DNA of 17,815 nucleotides from Chloroflexota bacterium (GCA_023484185.1 JAMDBC010000088.1:1-17815); one strand, 5' to 3'. Shown: positions 1 to 7,000, counted from the first letter of the stretch. Program-made: numbers and translations. Notes: generated by a model not told the origin, from the sequence alone.

Positions 1-159
1 AGTGAGGCAATTTTAGCACAGGGCGAAAAAGGATATGTGATGTTGATGTCGGTTGGTCAAGATGCCGTTCTGACTGCTCTCGCCCGCGAACAGGCCAAAC
101 TCGGACTTATCTTTTTGGATATGCGTCGAGCCGCCGAAGATCTTACAAAATTGATCTAG
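1..159 (+). CDS. Roadblock/LC7 domain protein, 3' end only
   Basis: The reading frame is open from the first base to TAG at 157-159 and gives 52 residues, the C-terminal part of a longer protein whose start lies outside the window. The residues around GYVMLMSVGQDAVL and the closing KLGLIFLDMRRAAEDL match the last strand and helix of the Roadblock/LC7 (MglB-like) fold. Small proteins of this fold usually dimerise and act with small GTPases or in bacterial signalling. The V4R-domain gene follows after 10 bases, so the two are probably one transcript. The family call rests on pattern recognition of this short tail only. Confidence 0.7.
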   Translation, partial: SEAILAQGEKGYVMLMSVGQDAVLTALAREQAKLGLIFLDMRRAAEDLTKLI

Positions 160-169
160 TGGAGATTGC

Positions 170-805
170 ATGAGTCCTCTTCAAAAATCTGGCCTGTATT
201 ATCCCAATAAATTTGGCTTGATCATTATCAAGTCGCTTGAGGAAGTTATGGGCAGGAATGGTTTGAATGCCATTCTTAACCTTGCCGGTTTAAAGAACTA
301 CGTTGAAAATTATCCCCCCGATAATCTCGAAAAAAGCTTAGACTTTGTCGAGCTGTCCGCGATTGGCACCGGGCTGGAAGAAATGTATGGTCCGCGCGGC
401 GGGCGCGGCCTTGCGCTGCGTGCCGGGCGCGCAACTTTTTCCGATGCACTGAAAAATTTTGGCGCTCTGGCCGGTGTGGCCGACCTGGCGTTCGTGGTTC
501 TCCCGCTTCATGCCAAACTGCGGATCGGTCTGCCTTCAATGGCGAAGATCTTTAGTCAGTTGAGCGACCAGCACAGCACGTTCGAAGAAAAAGATAATGA
601 ATATATTTTCACCATTCATAAGTGCCCCTGTTGTTGGGGACGTCACGATGCCGACAAACCCGTTTGCTTCATCGCGACCGGCCTTCTACAGGAAGGACTC
701 AAGTGGATCTCGGGCGGTAATGAATTCCGCGTGAATGAGTCCAAGTGCGTGGCAGTTGGTGATGATGTCTGCGAATTTGTCATCCAAAAAGAACCCATTT
801 CATAG
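170..805 (+). CDS. V4R (4-vinyl reductase) domain protein
   Basis: This 211-residue protein starts at ATG 170 behind GGAGA at 161-165. The C-terminal third (about residues 135-207) fits the V4R domain, a small-molecule-binding fold also found in XylR-type regulators and bacteriochlorophyll-related proteins. It has a cysteine cluster (CPCCWGRH) and the closing CVAVGDDVCEF, typical of the domain's last strands. The N-terminal part (about 15-110) is a helical region without a motif I can name; there is no membrane segment or signal peptide. With the Roadblock/LC7 gene upstream and a response-regulator-like remnant downstream, a sensory role is a reasonable inference. The ligand is unknown; the cysteines could bind a metal or a cluster. 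Confidence 0.75.
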   Translation: MSPLQKSGLYYPNKFGLIIIKSLEEVMGRNGLNAILNLAGLKNYVENYPPDNLEKSLDFVELSAIGTGLEEMYGPRGGRGLALRAGRATFSDALKNFGALAGVADLAFVVLPLHAKLRIGLPSMAKIFSQLSDQHSTFEEKDNEYIFTIHKCPCCWGRHDADKPVCFIATGLLQEGLKWISGGNEFRVNESKCVAVGDDVCEFVIQKEPIS

Positions 806-815
806 CGGGGTGGTT

Positions 816-944
816 GTGGCAGACGCCAAATCGAAGATCCTGATCGGTGAAGATGATCTCGACGTAGCTGAAATACCCCCCGTTTCGGGTCGCTTCGCCA
901 GCGCCGAGCAGCTCAAAGTCGAGTTGCTGAGACGGAAACGTTAG
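816..944 (+). pseudogene. Response-regulator N-terminal remnant or tiny ORF
   Basis: Directly after the V4R stop a frame continues to TAG at 942-944, with possible GTG starts at 810 and 816 and only a weak purine stretch as ribosome binding site. Its start, around KSKILIGEDDLDVAE, has the beta-1 strand and acidic pair of a CheY-like receiver domain. After about 16 residues it jumps to an unrelated-looking tail ending LKVELLRRKR, so the phospho-acceptor Asp and the rest of the receiver are missing. I read it as what is left of a response-regulator gene after an internal deletion. A real 42-45 residue peptide cannot be excluded. The final TAG overlaps the ribosome binding site of the next gene. 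Confidence 0.4.
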
Positions 945-952
945 GAGTTTGT

Positions 953-1693
953 TTGCGCATCGCAGTTGTCATCCCAACTTATAACGAAGCGGAGAACCTG
1001 CCCAAACTGGTCTCCGCTTTATTTACGCTTCCGCTCGACCTTCATCTTTTGATCGTGGACGACAACAGTCCCGACGGAACCGGCCGCATTGCAGACGAAT
1101 TAGCGATGAAGGATTCGCGCGTGCGAGTTCTTCACCGTGCAGGGAAGCTGGGATTGCGCTCCGCATATCTCGAAGGCTTCCGCCTCGTTCTGGACGATGG
1201 GGCGGATGCCGTTCTGCAAATGGACGCCGACTTTTCGCATGATCCCGCCAAAATTCCCGCCATGGCCGAGCTTCTTAAATCTTATGATATCGTGCTTGGT
1301 TCACGTTACATCAAAGGCGGCTCGGTGGATGAGCAGTGGCCGCTCTGGCGTAAACAGCTTTCCGCATTTGGAAACTTTTACGCCCGCACAATTTTGGGCA
1401 TGCCCCTGCATGATGTGACCACCGGTTTTCGTCTCTGGCGGCGTGCGACTCTTTTGGGCATGCCATTCAATCGTATCCAATCCAGCGGTTATATTTTTCT
1501 GGTAGAGATGGCCTATCTCGCTCACTGCCTCGAATACAAAATTGGAGAAGTTCCCATCTATTTCGCCGACCGCCGCTGGGGCAAATCCAAGATGTCATTC
1601 AAGATACAAGCTGAGGCCGCCATGCGGGTTTGGTCTGTCTGGTGGAATTATCGCGATCTGCGGCGCAAAGGCCGGGCCGCACGCGTGGGATAA
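953..1693 (+). CDS. Polyprenol monophosphomannose synthase-like GT2 glycosyltransferase
   Basis: A 246-residue family 2 glycosyltransferase of the dolichol-phosphate mannose synthase (DPM1) type. These enzymes move a sugar from GDP-mannose (or a related nucleotide sugar) to a polyprenyl phosphate at the cytoplasmic membrane face, supplying membrane glycosyltransferases. Visible motifs are the N-terminal VVIPTYNEAENL, the nucleotide-binding DDNSPDGT (about residue 36), the metal-binding MDADFSHDP (about residue 90) and GSRYIKGG. There is no C-terminal membrane domain, so it is the soluble DPM1 form. The start is TTG at 953, chosen because AGGAG (943-947) lies five bases upstream and the N-terminus matches the family. 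It may work with membrane glycosyltransferases such as the one at the right edge of the window, but nothing here proves that link. Confidence 0.85.
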   Translation: MRIAVVIPTYNEAENLPKLVSALFTLPLDLHLLIVDDNSPDGTGRIADELAMKDSRVRVLHRAGKLGLRSAYLEGFRLVLDDGADAVLQMDADFSHDPAKIPAMAELLKSYDIVLGSRYIKGGSVDEQWPLWRKQLSAFGNFYARTILGMPLHDVTTGFRLWRRATLLGMPFNRIQSSGYIFLVEMAYLAHCLEYKIGEVPIYFADRRWGKSKMSFKIQAEAAMRVWSVWWNYRDLRRKGRAARVG

Positions 1694-1709
1694 AGCATCG
1701 CCTGCGGTT

Positions 1710-1740
1710 TTGATTTTGTTTCACTCAGGGCGGTTATAAT
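1710..1740 (+). promoter_or_regulatory. Promoter of the moaC operon, probably leaderless
   Basis: A perfect TATAAT lies at 1735-1740. A TTGATT at 1710-1715 is a possible -35 box with a long 19-base spacer. The moaC ATG begins 8 bases after the -10 box, so transcription should start at or next to the A of the ATG. No Shine-Dalgarno sequence precedes this ATG, which supports a leaderless message. Confidence 0.6.
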
Positions 1741-1747
1741 TGTCTTC

Positions 1748-2227
1748 ATGCCAACCAAGTTAACTCATCTCGATGAAAGCGGACGCGTTCACATGGTGGA
1801 CGTCGGCCCCAAACCGGATACCGAGCGCATTGCGGTAGCTCGCGGCGAAGTCCACATGAAGAAAGAGACGTTTGACCTGATCCGCGCTGGACAGATCAAA
1901 AAAGGCGACGTGTTGACAATTGCCCAGATCGCGGGTATCACCGCATCCAAGCGGACCTCTGACCTGATCCCGTTGTGTCATCCTTTGCCGCTCACCCAAG
2001 TCGACGTAACCCTCGCGCTCGACGAATCTTTGCCCGGCATCATCATTACGGCCACGACAAAGACTACCGGCAAAACCGGCGTCGAGATGGAAGCCCTAAC
2101 CGCCGTCTCAGTCGCGGCGCTGACGATTTATGATATGGCCAAAGCCGCCGAGAAGACCATGCGCATCCAGAATATTCGCTTGGTCGAAAAGCATGGCGGT
2201 CGAAGCGGTGACGTAGTGAATGAATAA
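1748..2227 (+). CDS. moaC: Cyclic pyranopterin monophosphate synthase MoaC
   Basis: MoaC acts with MoaA in the first step of molybdenum cofactor synthesis, converting 3',8-cyclo-7,8-dihydroGTP to cyclic pyranopterin monophosphate in the cytoplasm. The 159-residue length fits the family. Diagnostic stretches are [23 protein letters not shown] and YDMAKA (with the catalytic Asp and Lys), followed by the [10 protein letters not shown] closing motif. The usual YDMCKA cysteine is alanine here. It opens a series with moaD and moaE but no moaA in the window, so the radical SAM partner must be encoded elsewhere. The start ATG follows TATAAT closely and has no ribosome binding site. Confidence 0.95.
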   Translation: MPTKLTHLDESGRVHMVDVGPKPDTERIAVARGEVHMKKETFDLIRAGQIKKGDVLTIAQIAGITASKRTSDLIPLCHPLPLTQVDVTLALDESLPGIIITATTKTTGKTGVEMEALTAVSVAALTIYDMAKAAEKTMRIQNIRLVEKHGGRSGDVVNE

Positions 2228-2245
2228 AAATTTTTGAGGTTTGAA

Positions 2246-2491
2246 ATGTCCGTGAAAATCCTATTCTTTGCCAACCTGCGCGACCGCGCTGGGACAAAAT
2301 CTCTTGAGCTCGAAATCTCGGAAGGCACAACTGTGCAGGGATTGAAAGATCAGATCGCGCGCGATTATCCAAATCTCAAACAATCCATGCAAGCTGTATT
2401 GATCTCTATCAATCGCGAATATGCTTTTGACGAAGCAGTCGTCGCGGACGGCTCGGAAGTTGCCATGTTCCCGCCGGTCAGCGGGGGATGA
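2246..2491 (+). CDS. moaD: Molybdopterin synthase small subunit MoaD
   Basis: MoaD is the ubiquitin-fold sulfur carrier of molybdopterin synthase; its C-terminal glycine is thiocarboxylated and donates sulfur to precursor Z in the MoaE active site. The 81-residue protein ends in FPPVSGG, the required Gly-Gly tail, and starts VKILFFANLRDRAGTK, typical of the family. The start is set at ATG 2246 because GAGG at 2236-2239 sits six bases upstream; a TTG at 2234 would add four residues and is less likely. It lies 18 bases after moaC and 12 before moaE. Confidence 0.93.
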   Translation: MSVKILFFANLRDRAGTKSLELEISEGTTVQGLKDQIARDYPNLKQSMQAVLISINREYAFDEAVVADGSEVAMFPPVSGG

Positions 2492-2493
2492 TA

Positions 2494-2527
2494 AACCTTC
2501 AACATGCAACCTTCAAACCTTCCAACG
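2494..2527 (+). repeat. Heptanucleotide tandem repeat across the moaE start
   Basis: About four and a half degenerate 7-base units of the type CAACCTT run from the moaD-moaE gap into the first moaE codons. Bases 2495-2511 match 4156-4172 inside the PLP-enzyme gene with one mismatch. The moaE ATG itself lies within a unit (CAACATG). Confidence 0.65.
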
Positions 2528-2971
2528 GTTTTCTCCATCACCGAAGACGAGATTGATCTCAACGATCTGCTCGCAAAGATCACGCTGACCTCAACAGGAG
2601 CAGCCGCAATCTTTACCGGCATAGTGCGCGGAGTTACAGCGCGCGAAAACCCGCACGAAACTGCCTATCTCGAATACGAAGCCTATGTCCCGATGGCCGA
2701 AGCCAAAATGAAGCAAGTCGCCGACGAGATCCGTGTCAGGTGGCCGGTCATCGAAGGCATTGCCATTGTCCAGCGCATCGGTAAACTTTATCCAAAGACG
2801 CCAACCGTGCTTATCGCCTGCACTGCCGCTCATCGCGATACCGGTGTCTTCGACGCTGCGCGTTATGGCATTGATCGCCTGAAGGAAATCGTTCCGGTCT
2901 GGAAGAAAGAAGTCAGCCCCGACGGTGAATCCTGGGTCGAAGGCGATTACATTCCGAAGCCGGGGGAATAA
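2504..2971 (+). CDS. moaE: Molybdopterin synthase catalytic subunit MoaE
   Basis: MoaE is the catalytic half of the MoaD2-MoaE2 molybdopterin synthase, inserting two sulfurs from MoaD into cyclic pyranopterin monophosphate. The 155-residue protein carries AAIFTGIVRG near the N-terminus, the YLEYEAY stretch, IVQRIGKL, and the active-site region HRDTGVFDAARYGIDRLKE followed by PVWKKE with the catalytic lysine. ATG 2504 is the only nearby start; it has no clear ribosome binding site, and its first residues (MQPSNLP) are encoded by heptanucleotide repeat units. Translation may depend on coupling to moaD, whose stop is 12 bases upstream. Confidence 0.93.
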   Translation: MQPSNLPTVFSITEDEIDLNDLLAKITLTSTGAAAIFTGIVRGVTARENPHETAYLEYEAYVPMAEAKMKQVADEIRVRWPVIEGIAIVQRIGKLYPKTPTVLIACTAAHRDTGVFDAARYGIDRLKEIVPVWKKEVSPDGESWVEGDYIPKPGE

Positions 2972-2973
2972 AA

Positions 2974-3498
2974 ATGACGCTGATCCGTCCCGCTGTTCCG
3001 AATGATGTGGACGCTATTGCTCGCGTCCATATCGATTCATGGCTGACTACGTATCGCGGCTTAATACCTGATGCAGTGTTGGATAATCTTTCTTTTGAAC
3101 GCCGCAGGGATTGGTGGCAAGGCATCGTGAGTGGACTACAGAAAATTGATGTAGTGGTTGTGGATGATGATGGACAGGTTGCCGGCTTTGCCTATTTTGG
3201 TGCTGAGCGCGAGAATGATCCGGTTTATCGCGGCGAGTTATACGCCATTTATCTTCTCAAAGATTACCAACGAAAAGGGCATGGTCGTTTGCTCATCAAA
3301 GCGACTGCCAATGGTTTGCTCGCACGTGGTTTGAACAATATGATCGTATGGGTGTTATCTACGAATCCTGCCTGTCGTTTCTACGAAAAACTCGGGGGCG
3401 TCTACCTGCGCGACAAGCCCGAACAATTTGGCGAAGTATCTTTGCAGGAATCCGCTTATGGTTGGAGTGACATTCATCCGCTTGCGGAGATGAAATAA
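2974..3498 (+). CDS. GNAT family N-acetyltransferase
   Basis: A 174-residue GNAT-fold acetyltransferase. The acetyl-CoA pyrophosphate-binding loop is clear in YLLKDYQRKGHGRLLIK (about residues 90-106), followed by a typical WVLSTNPACRFYEKLGG beta-bulge and helix. The N-terminus IRPAVPNDVDAIARVHIDSWLTTYRGLIP is like that of GNATs related to acyl-CoA-dependent small-molecule acetylation. The acceptor is unknown. The ATG lies two bases after the moaE stop, with a purine run (GGGGGAA) in the moaE 3' end as ribosome binding site, so it is co-transcribed with the molybdopterin genes. A molybdenum-cofactor role is not implied by sequence. Confidence 0.88.
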   Translation: MTLIRPAVPNDVDAIARVHIDSWLTTYRGLIPDAVLDNLSFERRRDWWQGIVSGLQKIDVVVVDDDGQVAGFAYFGAERENDPVYRGELYAIYLLKDYQRKGHGRLLIKATANGLLARGLNNMIVWVLSTNPACRFYEKLGGVYLRDKPEQFGEVSLQESAYGWSDIHPLAEMK

Positions 3499-4043
3499 TG
3501 CCATTTCCTTTGGAAACAGAACGTCTTATTATCCGTCCCTTCCGTGACGCGGATGTTGATTCTTTTCTCGCCTATCGCAACGACCCTGAAGTCGCCAGGT
3601 ATCAAGGCTGGGGTTTTCCGTATTCTCGCGAGAAAGCGGTCGAATTCATTGCCCAGATAAAAACAGTAAGCCCCGTTGCAGTTGGCATAAATTATCAAGC
3701 CGCCATCGAGGACAAGGAAACAGGCGAATTGGTTGGTGATCTTTTCTATCTGCTGGGACAGGGCGATTCCCCACAAGCCCGCGTTGGATATACTTTGTCA
3801 CGCTTGCATTGGAAAAAAGGATATGCGAGTGAAGCGACAGCGCGCCTGCTGGATTTCTTTTTTTCTGAACTTGCTGTTCATCGTGTGGTTGCAGATTGCG
3901 ATACAGAGAATACGGCATCTGTTCGGTTGTTGGAACGGCTCGGTTTTCGGCGTGAAGCCCATTTCATCGAGAGTTTCTGGATGGGGAATTATTGGGGCGA
4001 CGAATACTATTACGGCATTCTCGAGCGCGAGTGGAAAAAATGA
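3498..4043 (+). CDS. RimJ/RimL-type GNAT N-acetyltransferase
   Basis: A second GNAT protein, 181 residues, of the RimJ/RimL-like subfamily (Acetyltransf_3), which acetylates ribosomal-protein N-termini, amino acids or antibiotics. The family start LETERLIIRPFRDADVDSFL, the central GYTLSRLHWKKGYASEA acetyl-CoA loop (about residues 97-113) and the ENTASVRLLERLGFRREA closing helix are all visible. Its ATG shares one base with the preceding TAA (TAATG at 3496-3500), and its own TGA overlaps the next ATG (ATGA), so translation is coupled on both sides. It is not similar enough to its GNAT neighbour to be a recent duplicate. Confidence 0.9.
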   Translation: MPFPLETERLIIRPFRDADVDSFLAYRNDPEVARYQGWGFPYSREKAVEFIAQIKTVSPVAVGINYQAAIEDKETGELVGDLFYLLGQGDSPQARVGYTLSRLHWKKGYASEATARLLDFFFSELAVHRVVADCDTENTASVRLLERLGFRREAHFIESFWMGNYWGDEYYYGILEREWKK

Positions 4044-5119
4044 AAATTGCCTGCACGAATTGCGGACAGAAATATCCGGATAGCGGCATGCCGTATCAAT
4101 GTCCAAATTGCGGCGGATTATTTGACTTGGCCGCGCCTTTGACCTTCAACCTTCCACCTTCAACATCCAACCGTCCTGGCATCTGGCGCTACGCCTCTTC
4201 CTTTGACCTTGATGTGGCTCCCGTTTCATTGGGCGAAGGCAACACTCCGCTCGTTCCCGCTAAAGCTTTTGGCCGCGAAGTTTTTTTCAAATGCGAATAT
4301 TCCAATCCAAGCGGGTCATTCAAAGATCGCGGCTCGGCGACTCTGGTGGCGGCCATGCAAGCGCGCGGCGTGACCGAAGCCATCGAAGATTCTTCTGGTA
4401 ACGCAGGCGCATCCTTCGCGGCGTACGCGGCGCGTGCGGGAATCAAAGCGCGCGTGTTTGTGCCTGAATCTGCTTCGGGGCCAAAGCGACTACAAATCGA
4501 AATGTATGGCGCAGAATTGATACCTGTGCCTGGTCCGCGTGCAAACGCGTCGGAAGCGGTTCGCAAGGCTGCCGAGGCTGGAATGATTTATGCCAGTCAT
4601 GCTTATTTGCCATTCAACATTCCCGGCTATGCCACTTGCGCGTACGAAATTGTCGAGCAGCTCGGACGCGCTCCCGGCGCGGTCATCATTCCCGCCGGTC
4701 AGGGCGGACTCGTGCTTGGCATGGGGCGCGGCTTTGAAGCAATGTTGAATGCCGACATGGTCGAAAATATGCCGATGCTGGTCGGCGTGCAGGCCAGCGC
4801 CTGCCAGCCGCTGGTTGCGCTTTGGAACCATGGTACGATGGACGGCGTCAGCGATAACCAGACAGTGGCGGAAGGCGTGCGCGGGCGTTCGTTGCGGGCA
4901 AAGGCTGTCGTTGAGATGACGCGTCGAAGCGGCGGCCGCTTTATGTCCGTGGATGAAGCGTTTATCCTATCCGGGCGTGACGCATTAGCGCGTCTGGGGT
5001 TTTATGTAGAGCCTACGTCGGCGCTCGTCTGGCACGCGTTGGAGGAAAATATTCTAAGTTTGCCCGATCCGGTTGTGGTTGTGCTGACCGGTTCAGGTTT
5101 GAAATCGTTGAGCGAATAA
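4040..5119 (+). CDS. Threonine synthase-like PLP-dependent enzyme
   Basis: A 359-residue fold-type II PLP enzyme. An N-terminal zinc ribbon has Cys5, Cys8, Cys21 and Cys24; the PLP lysine is Lys95 in SGSFKDRGS; the SSGNAGAS loop and an AGQGG phosphate-binding loop follow. The family makes threonine from O-phosphohomoserine, but the loop (IPAGQGGLVLGMGRG) departs from textbook ThrC, so a related beta-replacement or elimination reaction is possible. ATG 4040 is chosen because it overlaps the GNAT stop (ATGA) and begins just before the zinc ribbon; an in-frame start at 3992 lies inside the GNAT gene. A repeat-encoded linker (about residues 34-46) joins the ribbon to the catalytic core. Confidence 0.82.
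   Translation: MKIACTNCGQKYPDSGMPYQCPNCGGLFDLAAPLTFNLPPSTSNRPGIWRYASSFDLDVAPVSLGEGNTPLVPAKAFGREVFFKCEYSNPSGSFKDRGSATLVAAMQARGVTEAIEDSSGNAGASFAAYAARAGIKARVFVPESASGPKRLQIEMYGAELIPVPGPRANASEAVRKAAEAGMIYASHAYLPFNIPGYATCAYEIVEQLGRAPGAVIIPAGQGGLVLGMGRGFEAMLNADMVENMPMLVGVQASACQPLVALWNHGTMDGVSDNQTVAEGVRGRSLRAKAVVEMTRRSGGRFMSVDEAFILSGRDALARLGFYVEPTSALVWHALEENILSLPDPVVVVLTGSGLKSLSE
4140..4174 (+). repeat. Heptanucleotide tandem repeat inside the PLP-enzyme gene
   Basis: Units of seven bases (CAACCTT, CCACCTT, CAACATC, CAACCGT) are tandem here, in frame within the coding region, and encode a Pro/Ser/Thr/Asn linker. The same motif occurs at the moaE start. Confidence 0.65.
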
Positions 5120-5129
5120 CGGAGGTTTT

Positions 5130-6368
5130 ATGGAACGCATTGTTATCACGGGCATGGGCACGGTCAACCCGCTGGGCTTGAATGTGGCCGAGACGTGGAA
5201 AAATGTGACCAACGGCGTTTCGGGTGTGGCGCCCATCGCGCAGTTCGACGCCAGCAATTTACAGGTGCAGATTGCCTGTGAACTGAAAGGCTTTGAGCCG
5301 GATAAATTTATGGACGCCAAGGAGTCCCGTCGCCGTGATCGTTTTGAACAGATGGCGACCGCAGCCGCGAATGAGGCTCTGAGAAATTCGGGCTTGGAAA
5401 TCACAGATTCCAACACAGCTCGCACCGGTGTGATCATTTCTTCTGCGATTGGAGGATTGAAATCTTTTCAGGATGCGGTTATCACGGATGTGACCGAAGG
5501 GCCGCGGCGCGTCAGCCCGTTTTTGATCCCGATGCTGATGTCGAATGGCGGCGCAGGCATTGTGGCGATCGATCATGGCATTAAAGGTCCGTGCTTCTCT
5601 GTTGCATCGGCCTGCGCTTCTGGCGCGGACGGAATTGGCATGGCTTTCATGATGCTGCGCGCCGGGATGATCGATGCTTGTTTGGCGGGCGCATCCGAGT
5701 CTACGGTGGCGCATATCGGCGTGGCGGCCTTTGACCGCATCGGCGCCATGTCGCGCCACAATGAGGATTATTCGATGACTCCCCAGCCGTTCGATAGGAA
5801 TCGCGATGGGCTGGTGATGGGCGAGGGCGCGGCCGTGCTGGCGCTCGAGAGCGAGTCGCACGCCAAAGCGCGCGGTGCGAATATTCTGGCGGAGTTGGCT
5901 GGTTATGGGTCAACTGCCGACGCGTATCACGTTACGGCTCCGCAGGAATTCGGGGAGGGCGGCGCGGCGGCCATTCGTCAGGCTTTGTATTCGGCGCAGG
6001 CCAACGCAGACGATGTGGGTTACATCAGCGCTCACGGCACGGGAACACAATTGAATGATCAATCAGAGACGCGCGCGGTCAAGGCGGCCTTTGGCGCAGA
6101 TCTTGCTCATAAAATCCCGATCTCCTCGACCAAGTCCATGACCGGGCATATGATGGGCGCGACCGGCGCGCTGGAAGTTATCTTCTGTGTGCAGGCGGTG
6201 CGCGAAGGACTGCTTCCACCCACCATTCATTACGAAACGCCCGACCCCGAATGTGATCTGGACTACATTCCGAACAAGGCGCGTGAGAAAAAGGTCACTA
6301 TGGCGATCAGCAATGCTTTTGGATTTGGCGGTCACAACGCTGTACTGGCGGTGAGGAAATACCAGTAG
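5130..6368 (+). CDS. fabF: Beta-ketoacyl-ACP synthase II
   Basis: The 412-residue enzyme extends acyl-ACP by condensation with malonyl-ACP in type II fatty acid synthesis. The Cys-His-His triad is intact: Cys162 in SACASGADG, His302 in HGTGTQLND and His340 in TGHMMGATGA, with Lys335 in STKSM. These positions are almost identical to E. coli FabF numbering. The N-terminus (RIVITGMGTVNPLG) and the closing GFGGHNAVL are typical. GGAGG at 5121-5125 sets the ATG. It is the last gene of the moaC series, 10 bases after the PLP enzyme; no other fatty acid genes are nearby, so this may be the housekeeping FabF in an unusual setting or a specialised paralogue. Confidence 0.95.
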   Translation: MERIVITGMGTVNPLGLNVAETWKNVTNGVSGVAPIAQFDASNLQVQIACELKGFEPDKFMDAKESRRRDRFEQMATAAANEALRNSGLEITDSNTARTGVIISSAIGGLKSFQDAVITDVTEGPRRVSPFLIPMLMSNGGAGIVAIDHGIKGPCFSVASACASGADGIGMAFMMLRAGMIDACLAGASESTVAHIGVAAFDRIGAMSRHNEDYSMTPQPFDRNRDGLVMGEGAAVLALESESHAKARGANILAELAGYGSTADAYHVTAPQEFGEGGAAAIRQALYSAQANADDVGYISAHGTGTQLNDQSETRAVKAAFGADLAHKIPISSTKSMTGHMMGATGALEVIFCVQAVREGLLPPTIHYETPDPECDLDYIPNKAREKKVTMAISNAFGFGGHNAVLAVRKYQ

Positions 6369-6410
6369 GCAGTGGTCAGTAATCAGTTGTCAGTTGTCAG
6401 TAAACAGTTT
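6369..6410 (+). repeat. Heptanucleotide tandem repeat downstream of fabF
   Basis: Six consecutive 7-base units of the form TCAGTNN (GCAGTGG, TCAGTAA, TCAGTTG, TCAGTTG, TCAGTAA, ACAGTTT) begin right after the fabF stop. They resemble the short tandemly repeated repetitive (STRR) heptanucleotides described in cyanobacteria. Confidence 0.8.
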
Positions 6411-6440
6411 CTAGCCACCTGACAGTTTCATCAGCATGGT

Positions 6441-6483
6441 GGTCGAGTAGCCCCGAGTGCAGTTCGAGGGGCGTATCGAGACC
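6441..6483. repeat. Imperfect palindromic repeat (REP-like hairpin)
   Basis: The arms GGTCGAGTAGCCCCGAG and CGAGGGGCGTATCGAGACC can fold into an imperfect stem of about 17 pairs with a short loop. No T-run follows, so it is not a typical intrinsic terminator of fabF. The design resembles the dispersed palindromes found in many bacterial intergenic spacers. Confidence 0.55.
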
Positions 6484-6518
6484 ATATTTACGGGAATTTT
6501 CGGTTTTCAGTTGCGGGC

Positions 6519-6547
6519 TTGTGAAAGCAGAATTTGCGTGCTATAAT
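6519..6547 (+). promoter_or_regulatory. rplS promoter
   Basis: TTGTGA at 6519-6524 and TATAAT at 6542-6547 are separated by exactly 17 bases, and TGC before the -10 box forms an extended -10 element. Transcription should start near 6554 and leave a leader of about 39 bases before rplS. Confidence 0.8.
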
Positions 6548-6592
6548 CCGCCGTCGCTTAAAAAAGAATATATTTTCATATCGTAAGGAAGA

Positions 6593-6946
6593 ATGGCAAT
6601 GACAGACATGATAAAGGCCGTTGAGGCCAAGAAGAACGAGAATATCCCTGAACTGCGCTCCGGTGATTCTGTTAATGTGCATGTCAAGATCAAAGAAGGC
6701 GATCGCGAGCGCATTCAGGAATTCAAGGGCATCGTCATCCGCTTGCGCAAGGGAGGTAACGATGCGAACATTACCGTCCGCCGTATGGCTTCCAACGGCA
6801 TCGGTGTCGAACGCACTTTCCTGCTCCGTTCGCCGCGCATTGACAAGGTGGTGGTCGAACGCCACAATCAGGTGAACCGCGCGCAGCTCTACTTTATGCG
6901 CGGCCGCACGGGCAAGTCGGCCCGACTCAAACAGAAATTCGACTAG
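6593..6946 (+). CDS. rplS: 50S ribosomal protein L19
   Basis: L19 sits at the 30S-50S interface of the ribosome. The 117-residue length is normal. Family stretches are IPELRSGDSVNVHVKIKEGDRERIQEFKG (seen in parts), the VIRLRKG strand, the TVRRMASNGIGVERTF loop and the C-terminal RAQLYFMRGRTGKSARLK. AAGGA at 6585-6589 is three bases before ATG 6593 and nine before ATG 6599, so the second ATG is also possible. It has its own promoter and terminator and is not linked to rpsP, rimM or trmD as in many bacteria. Confidence 0.97.
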   Translation: MAMTDMIKAVEAKKNENIPELRSGDSVNVHVKIKEGDRERIQEFKGIVIRLRKGGNDANITVRRMASNGIGVERTFLLRSPRIDKVVVERHNQVNRAQLYFMRGRTGKSARLKQKFD

Positions 6947-6951
6947 ACTCA

Positions 6952-6989
6952 AAAGTCAAAGGGCGCAGGCAACTGCGCCCTTTGACTTT
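6952..6989 (+). terminator. Intrinsic terminator of rplS
   Basis: A perfect 17-base-pair stem (AAAGTCAAAGGGCGCAG and its complement) closes a GCAA tetraloop of the GNRA type. The stem's base is A/T rich with a T-run at the 3' arm (CTTT then TA). It begins five bases after the rplS stop. It ends only 11 bases before the next start codon. Confidence 0.85.
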
Positions 6990-7000
6990 AGCAGGTGACC

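Noticed and set aside
3992..4039. Longer N-terminus for the PLP enzyme
   Set aside because: It would overlap the GNAT gene by 52 bases; the ATGA junction at 4040 and the zinc ribbon beginning at residue 5 favour the shorter form.
5259..5861. 200-residue minus-strand ORF inside fabF
   Set aside because: It lies wholly opposite a conserved gene with intact catalytic residues and shows Arg/His-rich composition with no motif, as expected from a complementary-strand shadow.
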